Shown: one piece after another, positions 33,406-41,762 of the stretch | Layout: every line of letters starts with the position of its first letter | Numbering within the stretch: position 1 is the first letter of the stretch | Source: Hyphomicrobiales bacterium | GTDB taxonomy: Bacteria > Pseudomonadota > Alphaproteobacteria > Rhizobiales > Beijerinckiaceae | DNA length: 64,000 nt | Direction: 5' to 3' | Assembly: GCA_930633495.1 (NCBI GenBank) | Contig: CAKNFJ010000001.1 | Coordinates: 3,495,001-3,559,000 of the forward strand | Notes under the pieces: generated by a model | Database searches by the model: none | The model's input: the letters and a program-made list of their open reading frames with translations, nothing else | What the model was told of the DNA's origin: nothing | Position numbers and translations under genes: made by a program

Positions 33406-35057
33406 CAGAACGCTCCCTCGTAGCTGGATGCATCGATGCGGCAGGCCAGCAAAGTGAAGCCGTCGCGCCGGAAGGCCGCCTCCGCTTCGCGAGCGAGCGT
33501 TGCGCGATCGTCGATCGTAGCGCCATGCCCGCCCATTGCACGGGCGACGGCGGCAAAATCGGTTTCGCCGATATCGACGCCGGCACGGGCCAAGCCGAGC
33601 TGGCGTTGCTTCAATGCGATCAGCCCAAGCTCCGTGTCGACCAGTACGACGACGATCACCGGCAGACCGAGATCGCGCAGGGTCGCCAGCTCGCCCAGCA
33701 CCATTTCGAGGCCGGCATCGCCGACGAAGCACAGCGTCGGCCGGCCGGAACCGAGTGCCGCCCCCGTCGCCAACGGCAGTGAGCAACCCATGGTGCAGAG
33801 CCCGCTCGACTGCAGCAGGCGGCGCGGTCCATCGCAATTCCACATCTGGCTGAGCAGGATGCGATGCGCCCCGGAATCGGCAGTGGCGACCGTTCCTGTC
33901 GGCGCGACACGGCGCAGCGTCTCGAAAACGGCATGCGGCCCCCAGTCTCCCGGGGCGGCAAAGGCAGCACGGAAGGCCTTGCGGATCGCGGCCGGCTCGC
34001 CGCCCAGCCAGGTCGCCTTCCCCGCCAGCCCTTCCGTCAAGCTCGTCAGCGTCATGCCGACATCGCCTTCCAGCAGCAGGCAGGAATGATGCATGCCGTG
34101 CTGGATCGCCTCTGCGACGATTTCGATGACGCGCTTGCCGGCAGGCCAGGGGTTGCGCCAACCCTGACGCATCTCGATGGGGTCGTACCCGGCCAGCACG
34201 ATCAGGTCGGCGGTCTCGATCAGCGGGCGGACGAGTGCGTCGGCCTTGGGCGAAAGGCCCACCGCCCCGATCACGCGCGGATCGTCTTCCGGCACCAGCC
34301 CCTTGGCCTTGTAGGTGGTGAGCAGCGGCGCGCCTGTACGGCTCAGGAATTCGTCGAGCGCAGCCGCCCCGCCCTCCTGGCCGACAAGGTCGAGGCCGGC
34401 GATCACCAGAGGTCGCTCGGCGGCAGCGATCAGTGCTTGCGCGGACCGTAGATCGGCCGGGATGGAAGGAGCGGCAGAGGATATGGCAGGCGCCGCGCGC
34501 CGAGCCACATGCGCTTCCCCGACCGAGATCGGCAGGTCGATATGGACCGGCCCCGGCCGACCGCGCCGGGCGAGCGCGACCGCCTTGGCCACGACGAGAT
34601 CCTCGGTGCCGGTTTCCGCGCGGAAGCTCGCCTTGACCAGCGGGCGCAGCACGGCCTGATGATCGAAGACCTGATGCGTGTAGCTTTCGGCCAGAGCCTG
34701 ATCGACGCAGCCGGTCACGACGATCAGCGGCACCCTGTCCTGCTGGGCATTGGCAACGACATTGACCGCATTGGCGACGCCGGGCCCCAGCGTCGCGACC
34801 AGCACGGGCAGCGCTCCGGTCGCATGCCAGAGTCCTTCCGCCATGAAACCGGCCGCGTTCTCGTGCCGCGCGAGCTGGAAGCGGATACCAACGCGTTCGA
34901 GCGCATCGACCAGCGCCAACACCTCGCCGCCGGGGATGCCGAAGGCATGGGTCGCGCCGGCCGCCGAGAGCTGGGCCGCCAGAAGATCGGCGCCCGTCAC
35001 GCGTTTTTCCGGATCGGCTCCAGCCGGTTCCGCTGCCGCTATCCGTTCGTGGCGCAT
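33405..35057 (-). CDS. Thiamine pyrophosphate enzyme, acetolactate synthase-like
   Basis: A 550-residue TPP-dependent enzyme with the three-domain layout of acetolactate synthase and relatives. The N-terminal Pyr domain includes THAFGIPGGEVLALVDAL and the catalytic Glu in LARHENAAGFMAEG. A middle domain follows, then the PP domain with GDAGLEMVLGELATL as the Mg-TPP motif. The closest match by memory is the 5-guanidino-2-oxopentanoate decarboxylase/ALS-like group rather than biosynthetic IlvB. ATG 35057 has GGAGACAGG upstream. A promoter-like GTAACC-N16-CGAT precedes it, similar to two others near the ECF sigma gene. The substrate is unknown. Confidence 0.82.
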   Translation of the reverse strand: MRHERIAAAEPAGADPEKRVTGADLLAAQLSAAGATHAFGIPGGEVLALVDALERVGIRFQLARHENAAGFMAEGLWHATGALPVLVATLGPGVANAVNVVANAQQDRVPLIVVTGCVDQALAESYTHQVFDHQAVLRPLVKASFRAETGTEDLVVAKAVALARRGRPGPVHIDLPISVGEAHVARRAAPAISSAAPSIPADLRSAQALIAAAERPLVIAGLDLVGQEGGAAALDEFLSRTGAPLLTTYKAKGLVPEDDPRVIGAVGLSPKADALVRPLIETADLIVLAGYDPIEMRQGWRNPWPAGKRVIEIVAEAIQHGMHHSCLLLEGDVGMTLTSLTEGLAGKATWLGGEPAAIRKAFRAAFAAPGDWGPHAVFETLRRVAPTGTVATADSGAHRILLSQMWNCDGPRRLLQSSGLCTMGCSLPLATGAALGSGRPTLCFVGDAGLEMVLGELATLRDLGLPVIVVVLVDTELGLIALKQRQLGLARAGVDIGETDFAAVARAMGGHGATIDDRATLAREAEAAFRRDGFTLLACRIDASSYEGAF

Positions 35058-35099
35058 CGCCTGTCTCCGCTTCGCCGCTGCAGCGGCCATGCGGGAGAG

Positions 35100-35125
35100 A
35101 TCGCGCGGGATGCCGGTTTGGTTAC
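35100..35125 (-). promoter_or_regulatory. Candidate ECF-sigma promoter of the TPP enzyme-opgC operon
   Basis: On the minus strand GTAACC (35125-35120) is followed by exactly 16 bases and then CGAT (35103-35100). Transcription would begin about 30-40 bases before ATG 35057. The same -35 box, spacing and CGA core occur before nrsF (36758) and before a LysR gene (40012), so this fits the promoter type of the sigma factor encoded 1 kb away. Confidence 0.55.
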
Positions 35126-35129
35126 ACGA

Positions 35130-36017
35130 TCACGGAGACGTGAGCTTTGCTGCCGGGGCAGGCGGCAGTGCCGGCATCATCAGATGCCAGGCCCGTTCCA
35201 CCCAAGCCGCGTCGGCGATATGGCCGCCGCCATGCAGGCAGAGCTCCAGCCGCGCTTGACCGCCACAGCCGGTCGCCTGCCGGCAGGCCAGCCCTTCCGG
35301 CGCGGAGGTGGCGCGAGCAATCTCCGCCCAGCCGGCGGTACAGCCGCCCGGCGCGAAGATCGCGAGGCTCCTGAAGACATCGCCCTGCCGGGCGCCGGAG
35401 CGCAAGGTGCGGCCGGCGAGCGGCACGGTCGTATCGCTTGTGCCATGGACATGGATCAGCGGCGGGCGCGGGCCTTCGCAGCTTTCGGGCAGCGGCTCCC
35501 AGAAGGCGCCGGCAATCGGCGCGAAGGCGGCGAAGCGCCGCGGCATCCGGCAGGCGAGATACCAGACCATCGAGCCGCCCTGCGAGAAGCCGCTCGCGAG
35601 GACGCGGCCGGGATCGACGGGAAAGCGCGCAACGACATCGTCCAGCACCTGCCCGACGAAGGCGAACTCGTCGCGATGGTGAGCGGGCGAGCCGGGATAG
35701 GACCAGGAACGACCTGCCCCGTCGGGAGCGATCAGCGCGACGCCGATGCGCCGGGCGACGGCCGCGAGGCCGGGATCGCCGATCACCTCCTCCGCCGACC
35801 CTTGATAGCCATGGAAGTAGACGATGGCGCCGACCGGCCTTTCCTTGGCGGCTTGCGGGGGCAAGACGATGCGGTAGCTGCCGCTCACCACCTTGCAGCC
35901 CGAAGGGGCGGAGCAGGCGTTATCGGACTTGGGAAGCGCCGGCTCCTGGGCGACGACCGCAGTGGCCGTCATGGCGAAGCCCGCCAGAGCGCTTGCAAGA
36001 CGTAGCCTTGAGGCCAT
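35130..36017 (-). CDS. Secreted esterase, PHB depolymerase/feruloyl esterase-like
   Basis: A 295-residue alpha/beta hydrolase with a signal peptide (RLRLASALAGFAMTATAVVAQE). VGAIVYFHGYQGSAEEV is the oxyanion strand. The nucleophile Ser lies in LASGFSQGGSMVWYLAC (GFSQGG), and the Asp/His pair is expected in HVHGTSDTTVP and LCLHGGGHIAD. It resembles LpqC and polyhydroxybutyrate depolymerase-like esterases. It should cleave esters in the periplasm or outside the cell. ATG 36017 has GGGAG upstream. It diverges from the ECF sigma gene. Confidence 0.84.
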   Translation of the reverse strand: MASRLRLASALAGFAMTATAVVAQEPALPKSDNACSAPSGCKVVSGSYRIVLPPQAAKERPVGAIVYFHGYQGSAEEVIGDPGLAAVARRIGVALIAPDGAGRSWSYPGSPAHHRDEFAFVGQVLDDVVARFPVDPGRVLASGFSQGGSMVWYLACRMPRRFAAFAPIAGAFWEPLPESCEGPRPPLIHVHGTSDTTVPLAGRTLRSGARQGDVFRSLAIFAPGGCTAGWAEIARATSAPEGLACRQATGCGGQARLELCLHGGGHIADAAWVERAWHLMMPALPPAPAAKLTSP

Positions 36018-36170
36018 CTGCGATCTCCCTGGCGCATCGATGAAGCCTCGCGCTCCCGCACGAGCGTAGCCAGCGATGGCCCTCACTTCACCGCCGCATC
36101 GCGGGCTTGTGAGCCCACGCGCGCCATGCGACGGAAATATTGCGAATCCACCAGGCGAAAAGCGCAAGAC

Positions 36171-36746
36171 GTGTCGCTGCAAGAGCTCGAAACCCAGCTC
36201 CGACCGATCTTCCTCGCGGCTCTTGCCGGCGATGCCGCCGCTTATCGCCTGTTCCTCGATACGATCAGCCAACGACTGCGCGGCTATCTGCGTCAGATGC
36301 TGGCGCGCGCTGGCCGGACCGAGGCGAGCGAGACGGAGGACGTGCTGCAGGAAACCCTGCTGGCGCTACACCTGTCGCGTCACACCTACGATGCCGCGAG
36401 CCCGGTGACGGCCTGGGCGCATGCGATCGCGCGCTACAAGCTCGTCGATCACCTGCGCCGCACCGGCCGCCATGCCGACGCCCTGCCGCTCGATGACGAG
36501 GCGCACCAGCTCGCCGCCGCGACCGACAGTGTCGCGTCGGATGCGCGGCTCGATCTGACACGCGCCATGGCCGCCCTGCCGGAGCGGACGCGCAGCCTGA
36601 TCGACCAGGTCAAGCTCCAGGGCGCGACGGTGGCCGAGGCCGCGCACGCCACGGGCATGACCGAGACGGCCGCCAAGGTCGCGATCCATCGCGGCCTGCA
36701 GGCCATGGCCAGGTTCCTCTCCCGGCGCGGTGCACGCTCGGCGTGA
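36171..36746 (+). CDS. sigF: ECF RNA polymerase sigma factor (SigF/ECF16-like)
   Basis: About 191 residues. The sigma-2 region is RLRGYLRQMLARAG through ETEDVLQETLLALHLSRHTYDAASPVTAWAHAIARYKLVDHLRR, and sigma-4 is LPERTRSLIDQVKLQGATVAEAAHATGMTETAAKVAIHRGLQAM. The downstream NrsF-type anti-sigma gene fits the ECF16 group known from Caulobacter SigF, which answers to heavy metal and oxidative signals. I place the start at GTG 36171 (MSLQELETQL). ATG 36126 would add 15 residues of doubtful fit. No GTAACC promoter precedes the gene itself. Confidence 0.82.
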   Translation: MSLQELETQLRPIFLAALAGDAAAYRLFLDTISQRLRGYLRQMLARAGRTEASETEDVLQETLLALHLSRHTYDAASPVTAWAHAIARYKLVDHLRRTGRHADALPLDDEAHQLAAATDSVASDARLDLTRAMAALPERTRSLIDQVKLQGATVAEAAHATGMTETAAKVAIHRGLQAMARFLSRRGARSA

Positions 36747-36757
36747 GGACGAAAACT

Positions 36758-36783
36758 GTAACCTTTTGCCCTTTTGCCGCGAA
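36758..36783 (+). promoter_or_regulatory. Candidate SigF-type promoter of nrsF
   Basis: GTAACC (36758-36763), 16 bases, then CGAA (36780-36783). This is the exact spacing and sequence I recall for Caulobacter SigF promoters. It lies in the 67-base gap between the sigma gene and nrsF, so the anti-sigma factor would be made on demand while the sigma gene would not be autoactivated from it. Confidence 0.68.
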
Positions 36784-36813
36784 TGAGGCTGACAGGAGCC
36801 CGGATCACCCACC

Positions 36814-37455
36814 ATGCGAACCGACGACCTGATTTCCCTGATGAGCGCAAGCAACCAGCCGGTGGATACCGGCTGGCTGCGCCGCGGTACATGGCTGACC
36901 GCGCTCGCCGCCCTGGTGGTGACGGTGGCGCTGCTGGTGTTCACCATCGGCGTCCGGCGCAATCTCGCAGGCGCGCTCGCCACCACGCCGGTCATCGCCA
37001 AGATCCTCTTCGGTGCGAGCATCGCTGCCATCGCACTCATTCTGTTCCAGCGTAGCCTGCGCCCGGGTCTGAAGCCGAAGCGCCTGCTGCCGCTCGTCGC
37101 GATCCCCGTCGGGCTGGTCGCCGCCTGGGCCTTGCTGACGCTGGCGCAGGCGCCGGCGGAACAGTGGCAGGCACTGATCTTCGGGCGCTATTGGCGCAGC
37201 TGTCTGTTCAATGTGCCGCTCTACGCCTTGGGCCCACTCGTCGCGCTGCTCTGGCTGGCGCGCCGCGGCGCGCCGGTCGATCGCACGTTGACGGGTCTCT
37301 GCGCCGGCCTCGCCTCGGCCGGGCTGTCCGTTGTGGCCTATGCACTGCATTGCCCGGACGATACCATCCCGTTCCTTGCAACCTGGTACACGCTGGCCGT
37401 GGCGATGGTGACCGTTTTCGCCGCCCTGGTTTTTCCGCGCCTCCTGCGCTGGTGA
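36814..37455 (+). CDS. nrsF: NrsF/DUF1109 membrane anti-sigma factor
   Basis: A 213-residue integral membrane protein with six hydrophobic segments, starting at TWLTALAALVVTVALLVFTIGV. Two Cys residues, in YWRSCLFNVP and YALHCPDDT, lie where the pair required for signal sensing sits in Caulobacter NrsF. The N-terminal cytoplasmic stretch (MRTDDLISLMSAS) is typical and should hold the sigma factor. Six-helix NrsF proteins release their sigma factor upon metal or oxidative stress. It is downstream of the sigma gene and preceded by a SigF-type promoter. Confidence 0.83.
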   Translation: MRTDDLISLMSASNQPVDTGWLRRGTWLTALAALVVTVALLVFTIGVRRNLAGALATTPVIAKILFGASIAAIALILFQRSLRPGLKPKRLLPLVAIPVGLVAAWALLTLAQAPAEQWQALIFGRYWRSCLFNVPLYALGPLVALLWLARRGAPVDRTLTGLCAGLASAGLSVVAYALHCPDDTIPFLATWYTLAVAMVTVFAALVFPRLLRW

Positions 37456-37570
37456 TTTCGCCCCCGTCGAGTTGACTCGAAGCTTTCAGGCCTTTCGAAC
37501 CCATTCCGCCGCATCACGAAAATGACGGGCCGGCTTCCGCGACGATCGTTCGTTGCGGGCCGCGGGTGAA

Positions 37571-37585
37571 ATAGCTTTCGGCTAT
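37571..37585. promoter_or_regulatory. Candidate LysR operator (ATAGC-N5-GCTAT)
   Basis: ATAGCTTTCGGCTAT, five-base arms around five bases, followed by CG. The identical arms, the CG before the right arm and the following CG recur at 41763-41777 before a divergent gene pair. It is about 97 bases upstream of the cupin start. A LysR gene lies at 40106-41005, between the two sites. The two sites and that LysR gene suggest one small regulon. Confidence 0.45.
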
Positions 37586-37681
37586 CGAAACCAGAGAAAG
37601 CGGATATTTCCGCCGAACGGGCCACTCCGGGATGCTGCCTTCCGGTCGCGAGATTGCGCGACGCTCAGGAAGGACACAGCC

Positions 37682-38173
37682 ATGTCGATACGATACGCAT
37701 CTGCGATCCGCGGCCTGCTGGCGGGCGCTGCCTGCGCCGCCGCCCTCATCCACGGCGCCGGTACCGCGCAGGCCGGTACCTGTCCCGCCGACAAGCAGCT
37801 GAAGCAGCCGCGGACGATCGAGAACGCACCGGATGTCGGGATCCGGCGTGAAACGCTCGCCGTCGTGAACGTCACCGGCTGGCGCAATCTCGGCGATCTG
37901 CGCCTGCGCACGCGTCGCCTGACCGTCGCGGTCAACGGCATCGTGCCGTTCCATCGCCATGACGACCGCCCCTCGATCGTCTATGTCGCCTCCGGCGAAA
38001 TCATCGAGCACAGCGCCTTCTGCACCATCCCGATCGTTCATCGGGCCGGCGAGTGGACGCCCGAATTCGGCCCCGGCCACGCCCATTGGTGGGAGAACAA
38101 GTCGGGCAAGGAGGTCGTCCTGCTCTCCTCCGACATCGTTCCGCCGGACATGCTCGACGATCCCGACATGTAA
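37682..38173 (+). CDS. Exported cupin-domain protein
   Basis: A 163-residue protein with a signal peptide (IRGLLAGAACAAALIHGAGTAQA). The cupin core shows VPFHRHDDRPSIVYVASGEIIEH, where the His pair and a Glu could bind a metal, and FGPGHAHWWENKSG carries the second His motif. The enzyme or binding activity is unknown. AGGA precedes ATG 37682. It is followed closely by an NTF2-like exported protein and an MFS transporter on the same strand, which may form one transcript. Confidence 0.8.
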   Translation: MSIRYASAIRGLLAGAACAAALIHGAGTAQAGTCPADKQLKQPRTIENAPDVGIRRETLAVVNVTGWRNLGDLRLRTRRLTVAVNGIVPFHRHDDRPSIVYVASGEIIEHSAFCTIPIVHRAGEWTPEFGPGHAHWWENKSGKEVVLLSSDIVPPDMLDDPDM

Positions 38174-38256
38174 CCCGGAGCACGCCGATGCGGGCTGGCG
38201 TTTCGCCGCCCGCCTTCCGGCGACGTGGCCTAGTCACCCCCTTATCGGAGACCGTC

Positions 38257-38718
38257 ATGATGACGAAGATCTTCGTTGCCCTGGTTGCCTTGTCCCTCGC
38301 CGCGCCCGCTGCGGCCGAGACCGAGACCGAGACGGAGCGTGCGGTGAAGACGCTCTACGAGCATTTCGTCGCCGCCCAGAATGCCCGCGACGCCAAGGCG
38401 GTGCGCGCGCTGATGTGGGATTCGCCGAATTTTGTCTGGATCAGCGACGGAAAGGCTTTCTGGGGCGCCGATCGGATGATCGAGCGCATGAGCGCCTTCC
38501 AGCGTTCCGATGTCTGGGAGGTGATGCCCGACCGTGGCCGGGCGCGTGTCGTCGAAGTCAGCCCGGTCAGCGCCGTGTTGTTCCAGCCGCTGAGCCTCAC
38601 ATTGGGGCCCAGGGCCGATCCGCGGAGAATAGCGTTCCTCGTCAACGTGCTGTGCGTGCGCACTCCGGACGGCTGGCGTGTCGGGGCTCTGCACACCACC
38701 GAGGAAAATCCGAACTGA
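38257..38718 (+). CDS. Exported NTF2/SnoaL-like (DUF4440-type) protein
   Basis: A 153-residue protein with a short signal peptide (TKIFVALVALSLAAPAAAE). The fold is the cone-shaped NTF2 type: TLYEHFVAAQNARDAKAVRALMWDSPNFVWISDGKAFWGADRMIERM followed by strands ending in TPDGWRVGALHTTEE. Such proteins bind small ligands or act as isomerase-like enzymes; the role here is unknown. GGAG lies six bases before ATG 38257. It sits between the cupin gene and the MFS gene. Confidence 0.8.
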   Translation: MMTKIFVALVALSLAAPAAAETETETERAVKTLYEHFVAAQNARDAKAVRALMWDSPNFVWISDGKAFWGADRMIERMSAFQRSDVWEVMPDRGRARVVEVSPVSAVLFQPLSLTLGPRADPRRIAFLVNVLCVRTPDGWRVGALHTTEENPN

Positions 38719-38757
38719 GCCGGCACCGGGTGACGCCGCCCCCGAAGGACGGAAACA

Positions 38758-39981
38758 ATGCGAACCGAACCCGCTCCGACCGCCAGCATGGCGATGCCGT
38801 TCGCGAGCCCGCGCCCATGGCTGCAAACCGTCGTGATTGCGCTGACCGCCTTTCTGACACTGGTCGACCTGTTCGCCATGCAGGCGATCCTGCCCGCGCT
38901 GGTCCGGCACTACGGCGCGAGTCCCGGCGCGATGGGCGTCGCGGTCAATGCGAGCACCATCGGCATGGCGTTTTCGAGCCTTGCCACATCCTATCTGAGC
39001 CCCTCGATCGATCGTCGTCGGGGCATTACGACAAGCCTCGTTCTTCTCGCGATACCGACCGCGGCACTGGCCTATGCGCCGGATCTGGCGGTCTTCACCG
39101 GCCTGCGCGTGCTGCAGGGCGTGTTCATGGCCGCTGCCTTCACGCTGATGCTGGCTTATCTCGGCGAGCATTATTCGGCGGCCGACGGCGCAGCGGCCTT
39201 CGCGGCCTATATCGCCGGCAATGTCGCCAGCAACTTCTTTGGACGGCTGCTGTCGGCTTCGGTCGCCGACCAGTTCGGACTGGCTACGACCTTCTTTGTT
39301 TTCGCCGCGCTCAATCTGGCTGGCGCCGCGCTGGTACATGCCACCGTCCGGCGTGCGCCGCCGATGGCGGCAGCCACGGCACCGGCGGGCTCCGTTGCAG
39401 GAGCGCTGCGGCTGCATCTGGCCGACCCGCAGCTGCGTGCCAGCTTCGCGATCGGCTTCCTGATCCTCTTCGCCTTCATCGGGCTGTTCACCTATGTGAA
39501 CCTCGTGCTGGCGGCACCGCCCCTGGCACTCGGGATGATGGAGATCGGCTTCGTCTACTTCGTCTTCGCGCCGTCGGTCGCGACCACGCTCCTGGCGGGC
39601 GGTCTGGCGCCGCGCCTCGGGGCGCGATGGAGCCTCCTGTTGAGCCTGGGTACCGCGCTCGCGGGCCTGCCGCTGCTGCTGCTGCCTTCTCTGGCGGCCG
39701 TGCTTGCCGGGTTGGTCCTCTTCGCCGTCGGCACTTTCGCCGCGCAGGCGGTCGCAACCGGCCATGTCGGCCGGACGGCGCAGCGCGAGCGCGGCGCGGC
39801 AAGCGGGCTCTATCTCGCGAGCTATTTCTTCGGAGGCCTCGTCGGCAGCATCGCCCTGGGCCAGGTCTTCCAGCGCTTCGGCTGGGGAGCGACCGTGCTG
39901 GTGATCGGCCTGGCGCTGCTCGCGGCGGCGGGGCTTGCCGGGACGCTCAGCGAGCGAGCCGGCAAGCCCCGCCGCAAATAG
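38758..39981 (+). CDS. MFS transporter
   Basis: A 407-residue major-facilitator protein with twelve predicted helices. The loop 2-3 motif is SLATSYLSPSIDRRRGITTS and the helix-4 region LRVLQGVFMAAAFTLMLAYLGEHYS resembles YnfM/arabinose-efflux-type exporters. It is probably a drug or metabolite exporter. GGACGGAAACA precedes ATG 38758. It ends just before a LysR gene that is read in the same direction and has its own promoter-like sequence. The substrate cannot be read from the sequence. Confidence 0.87.
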   Translation: MRTEPAPTASMAMPFASPRPWLQTVVIALTAFLTLVDLFAMQAILPALVRHYGASPGAMGVAVNASTIGMAFSSLATSYLSPSIDRRRGITTSLVLLAIPTAALAYAPDLAVFTGLRVLQGVFMAAAFTLMLAYLGEHYSAADGAAAFAAYIAGNVASNFFGRLLSASVADQFGLATTFFVFAALNLAGAALVHATVRRAPPMAAATAPAGSVAGALRLHLADPQLRASFAIGFLILFAFIGLFTYVNLVLAAPPLALGMMEIGFVYFVFAPSVATTLLAGGLAPRLGARWSLLLSLGTALAGLPLLLLPSLAAVLAGLVLFAVGTFAAQAVATGHVGRTAQRERGAASGLYLASYFFGGLVGSIALGQVFQRFGWGATVLVIGLALLAAAGLAGTLSERAGKPRRK

Positions 39982-40011
39982 TCTTGCGGCACGATTTCTG
40001 TGACCCGTCCT

Positions 40012-40037
40012 GTAACCAAACGGCCTACCCCTGCGAA
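40012..40037 (+). promoter_or_regulatory. Candidate SigF-type promoter before a LysR gene
   Basis: GTAACC (40012-40017), 16 bases, then CGAA (40034-40037), the same elements and spacing as at 36758-36783. It lies about 70-95 bases before the LysR start at 40106, just after the MFS gene stop. The repeat of an exact 10-base bipartite match in this short region makes chance unlikely. Confidence 0.65.
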
Positions 40038-40105
40038 CATCTGTCCGATGGCATCCTGTCGCCCGCCCACCGCGCCACCCGGTTGCCATGAGCGAGGGCA
40101 TCGGC

Positions 40106-41005
40106 ATGGAAATGCACCAGATCCGCTATTTCCTCGCGGTCGCACGCAGCCTGAACTTCACCCGCGCAGCGGAGCAATGCCATGTCGCGCAACCCTCGTT
40201 GACGCGCGCCATCCAGAAGTTGGAGGACGAGCTCGGCGGGCTGCTCCTGCATCGCGAGCGGCAGAACACGCATCTGACCGAGCTTGGCCGGCTCATGCTG
40301 CCACATCTGGAGCGCACCTATGTCGCGGCGCAGGCGGCGAAGGACCTGGCGCGCGGCGTCAGCAAGGGCGACATGGCTCATCTGCGCCTCGGCGTCCTGG
40401 AGACGGTCTCCTCTGCGGTGCTGACGGGCCTGCTTGAAAGCCTCAACACCTGTTTGAACGGCTTTGAGCTGACGCTTGTCAAACTGCCGCACAGGGAGCT
40501 TGTCGCCCGGGCGCTGGAGGGTGATTTCGACCTGGTCTTCCTGAGCGATGCGGTGGAGCTTCCCGAGCGGATGCGCAGCTGGTCCCTGTTCAAGGAAGGC
40601 AGCCGGCTCGTCGTTCCGCAGAGCCATCCGCTCGCCCGCAAGACCAGCATCGCGCTCGACGATCTCGCCGGCATGGAGATGATCGAGCAGCTCGACTGCG
40701 CCGATCACGAGCGTTTCAAATTCGTCTGCGCCAGCAAGGATATCGCCGTGCGCTTCCGCCATCATGTGCAGGGCACGGACGAATTGCAGCGGCTGGTCCG
40801 GTCCGGCTTCGGCCTCGGCGTGCTGCCGGCGAGCATTCCGCTGATCGACGGGCTGGTGATGCGCGCCTTCGACGAGGCCGTCCCGGCGCGCAGCGTCGCC
40901 GTGGCGGTGGTCGCCGGCCGTCCGTTCCAGACCGCGACGGAAGCCTGCCTGCGCCTCGCCCGCGCCCGCGACTGGGATCCCGCGATCAGGCTGGCGCCGC
41001 TTTAG
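40106..41005 (+). CDS. LysR-family transcriptional regulator
   Basis: A 299-residue LysR protein. The helix-turn-helix is HQIRYFLAVARSLNFTRAAEQCHVAQPSLTRAIQKLEDELG and the effector domain follows (LRLGVLETVSSAVLTGLLES, LGVLPASIPLIDG). I chose ATG 40106 (MEMHQIRYF), which has GAGGG eight bases upstream. ATG 40088 would add six residues. Candidate ATAGC-N5-GCTAT sites before the cupin gene and between the redoxin and SDR genes may be its targets. A SigF-type promoter precedes the gene, which would place this regulator under the ECF sigma factor. Confidence 0.87.
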   Translation: MEMHQIRYFLAVARSLNFTRAAEQCHVAQPSLTRAIQKLEDELGGLLLHRERQNTHLTELGRLMLPHLERTYVAAQAAKDLARGVSKGDMAHLRLGVLETVSSAVLTGLLESLNTCLNGFELTLVKLPHRELVARALEGDFDLVFLSDAVELPERMRSWSLFKEGSRLVVPQSHPLARKTSIALDDLAGMEMIEQLDCADHERFKFVCASKDIAVRFRHHVQGTDELQRLVRSGFGLGVLPASIPLIDGLVMRAFDEAVPARSVAVAVVAGRPFQTATEACLRLARARDWDPAIRLAPL

Positions 41006-41055
41006 GGCTTCGGCTCGAAAAGCTGAGTGCGGTCTTCTAAAAAATCGGTTTTAAA

Positions 41056-41715
41056 TCATGATGATCTAAGCCGCGCGAGCGTCGCCAGGATCTCGGCGGG
41101 GTCCATGCGGAAGCGGAAATCCGGCTCGACGAAGGCCGAGGCGATGCTGCCGTCACGCGCCACCACATAGGTCGCCGGTATCGGCAGGAACCAGGACGGG
41201 TTGCCGTTGATGCGCGCCAGATCGTAGCCGAGATGCTCGTAGATCTCGCGCACCTCGCCAGGCACCAAGACGACGAGGCCAAACGCCAGGGCCAGGCCGA
41301 GATCGACATCGCTCAGAACGTCGAAGGGCAGGCTGTGCTCACGCGCCGCGGCGATGCCGCGGCCGCCCATCTCACCGGAGACGACGGCGACGCGTCCGCC
41401 CAGCGCACGGATTGCGTCATGATTGTCGCGCAGCGCCGTCAGCTCCGTCTGGCAATAGGAGCACCAGGCGCCGCGGTAGAAGCTGAGCACGAGCGGCCCG
41501 GTGGCAAGAAGCTCCCCCGAGGTGACGAAGCGGCCGTCGGCCGCGGTCAGGCCGAAGGCCGGCATCAGGTCACCGGCACGCAAGGCTCCTGCTCCCGCGC
41601 CGCTCTGCGCGAGATGCTCGACCATCCGGTCATAGGCCTGCGCGATCTGCGGACGTTCGCGCGCGAGCCATCGGCGCAGCGCGGCGAGGCGTTCGGCAAG
41701 GGAGCTGTCGTTCAT
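41056..41715 (-). CDS. Peroxiredoxin-like (AhpC/TSA, redoxin) protein
   Basis: A 219-residue thioredoxin-fold protein. The active site is LVLSFYRGAWCSYCQTELTAL, with a CxxC pair, and the downstream strands VAVVSGEMGG and FDVLSDVDLGLALAFGL follow the AhpC/TSA pattern. An N-terminal helical segment of 60 residues precedes the fold. It probably reduces peroxides or protein disulfides. ATG 41715 lacks a clear ribosome binding site. It is divergent from the SDR gene, with a LysR-type palindrome between the two, and converges on the LysR gene. Confidence 0.84.
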   Translation of the reverse strand: MNDSSLAERLAALRRWLARERPQIAQAYDRMVEHLAQSGAGAGALRAGDLMPAFGLTAADGRFVTSGELLATGPLVLSFYRGAWCSYCQTELTALRDNHDAIRALGGRVAVVSGEMGGRGIAAAREHSLPFDVLSDVDLGLALAFGLVVLVPGEVREIYEHLGYDLARINGNPSWFLPIPATYVVARDGSIASAFVEPDFRFRMDPAEILATLARLRSS

Positions 41716-41762
41716 GCGGTGGAGGCTGCATGCGCTGTCCGGCCTCGGCAACAACAATCGCC

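Noticed and set aside
38169..38197. GTAACC at the cupin stop as a fourth SigF promoter
   Set aside because: Sixteen bases downstream there is GGGC instead of CGAA, and the bases are part of the stop codon region.
41034..41070. AT-rich stretch with ATCATGAT palindrome as a terminator
   Set aside because: The stem is only four bases and there is no T run; it may be a convergent-gene spacer.
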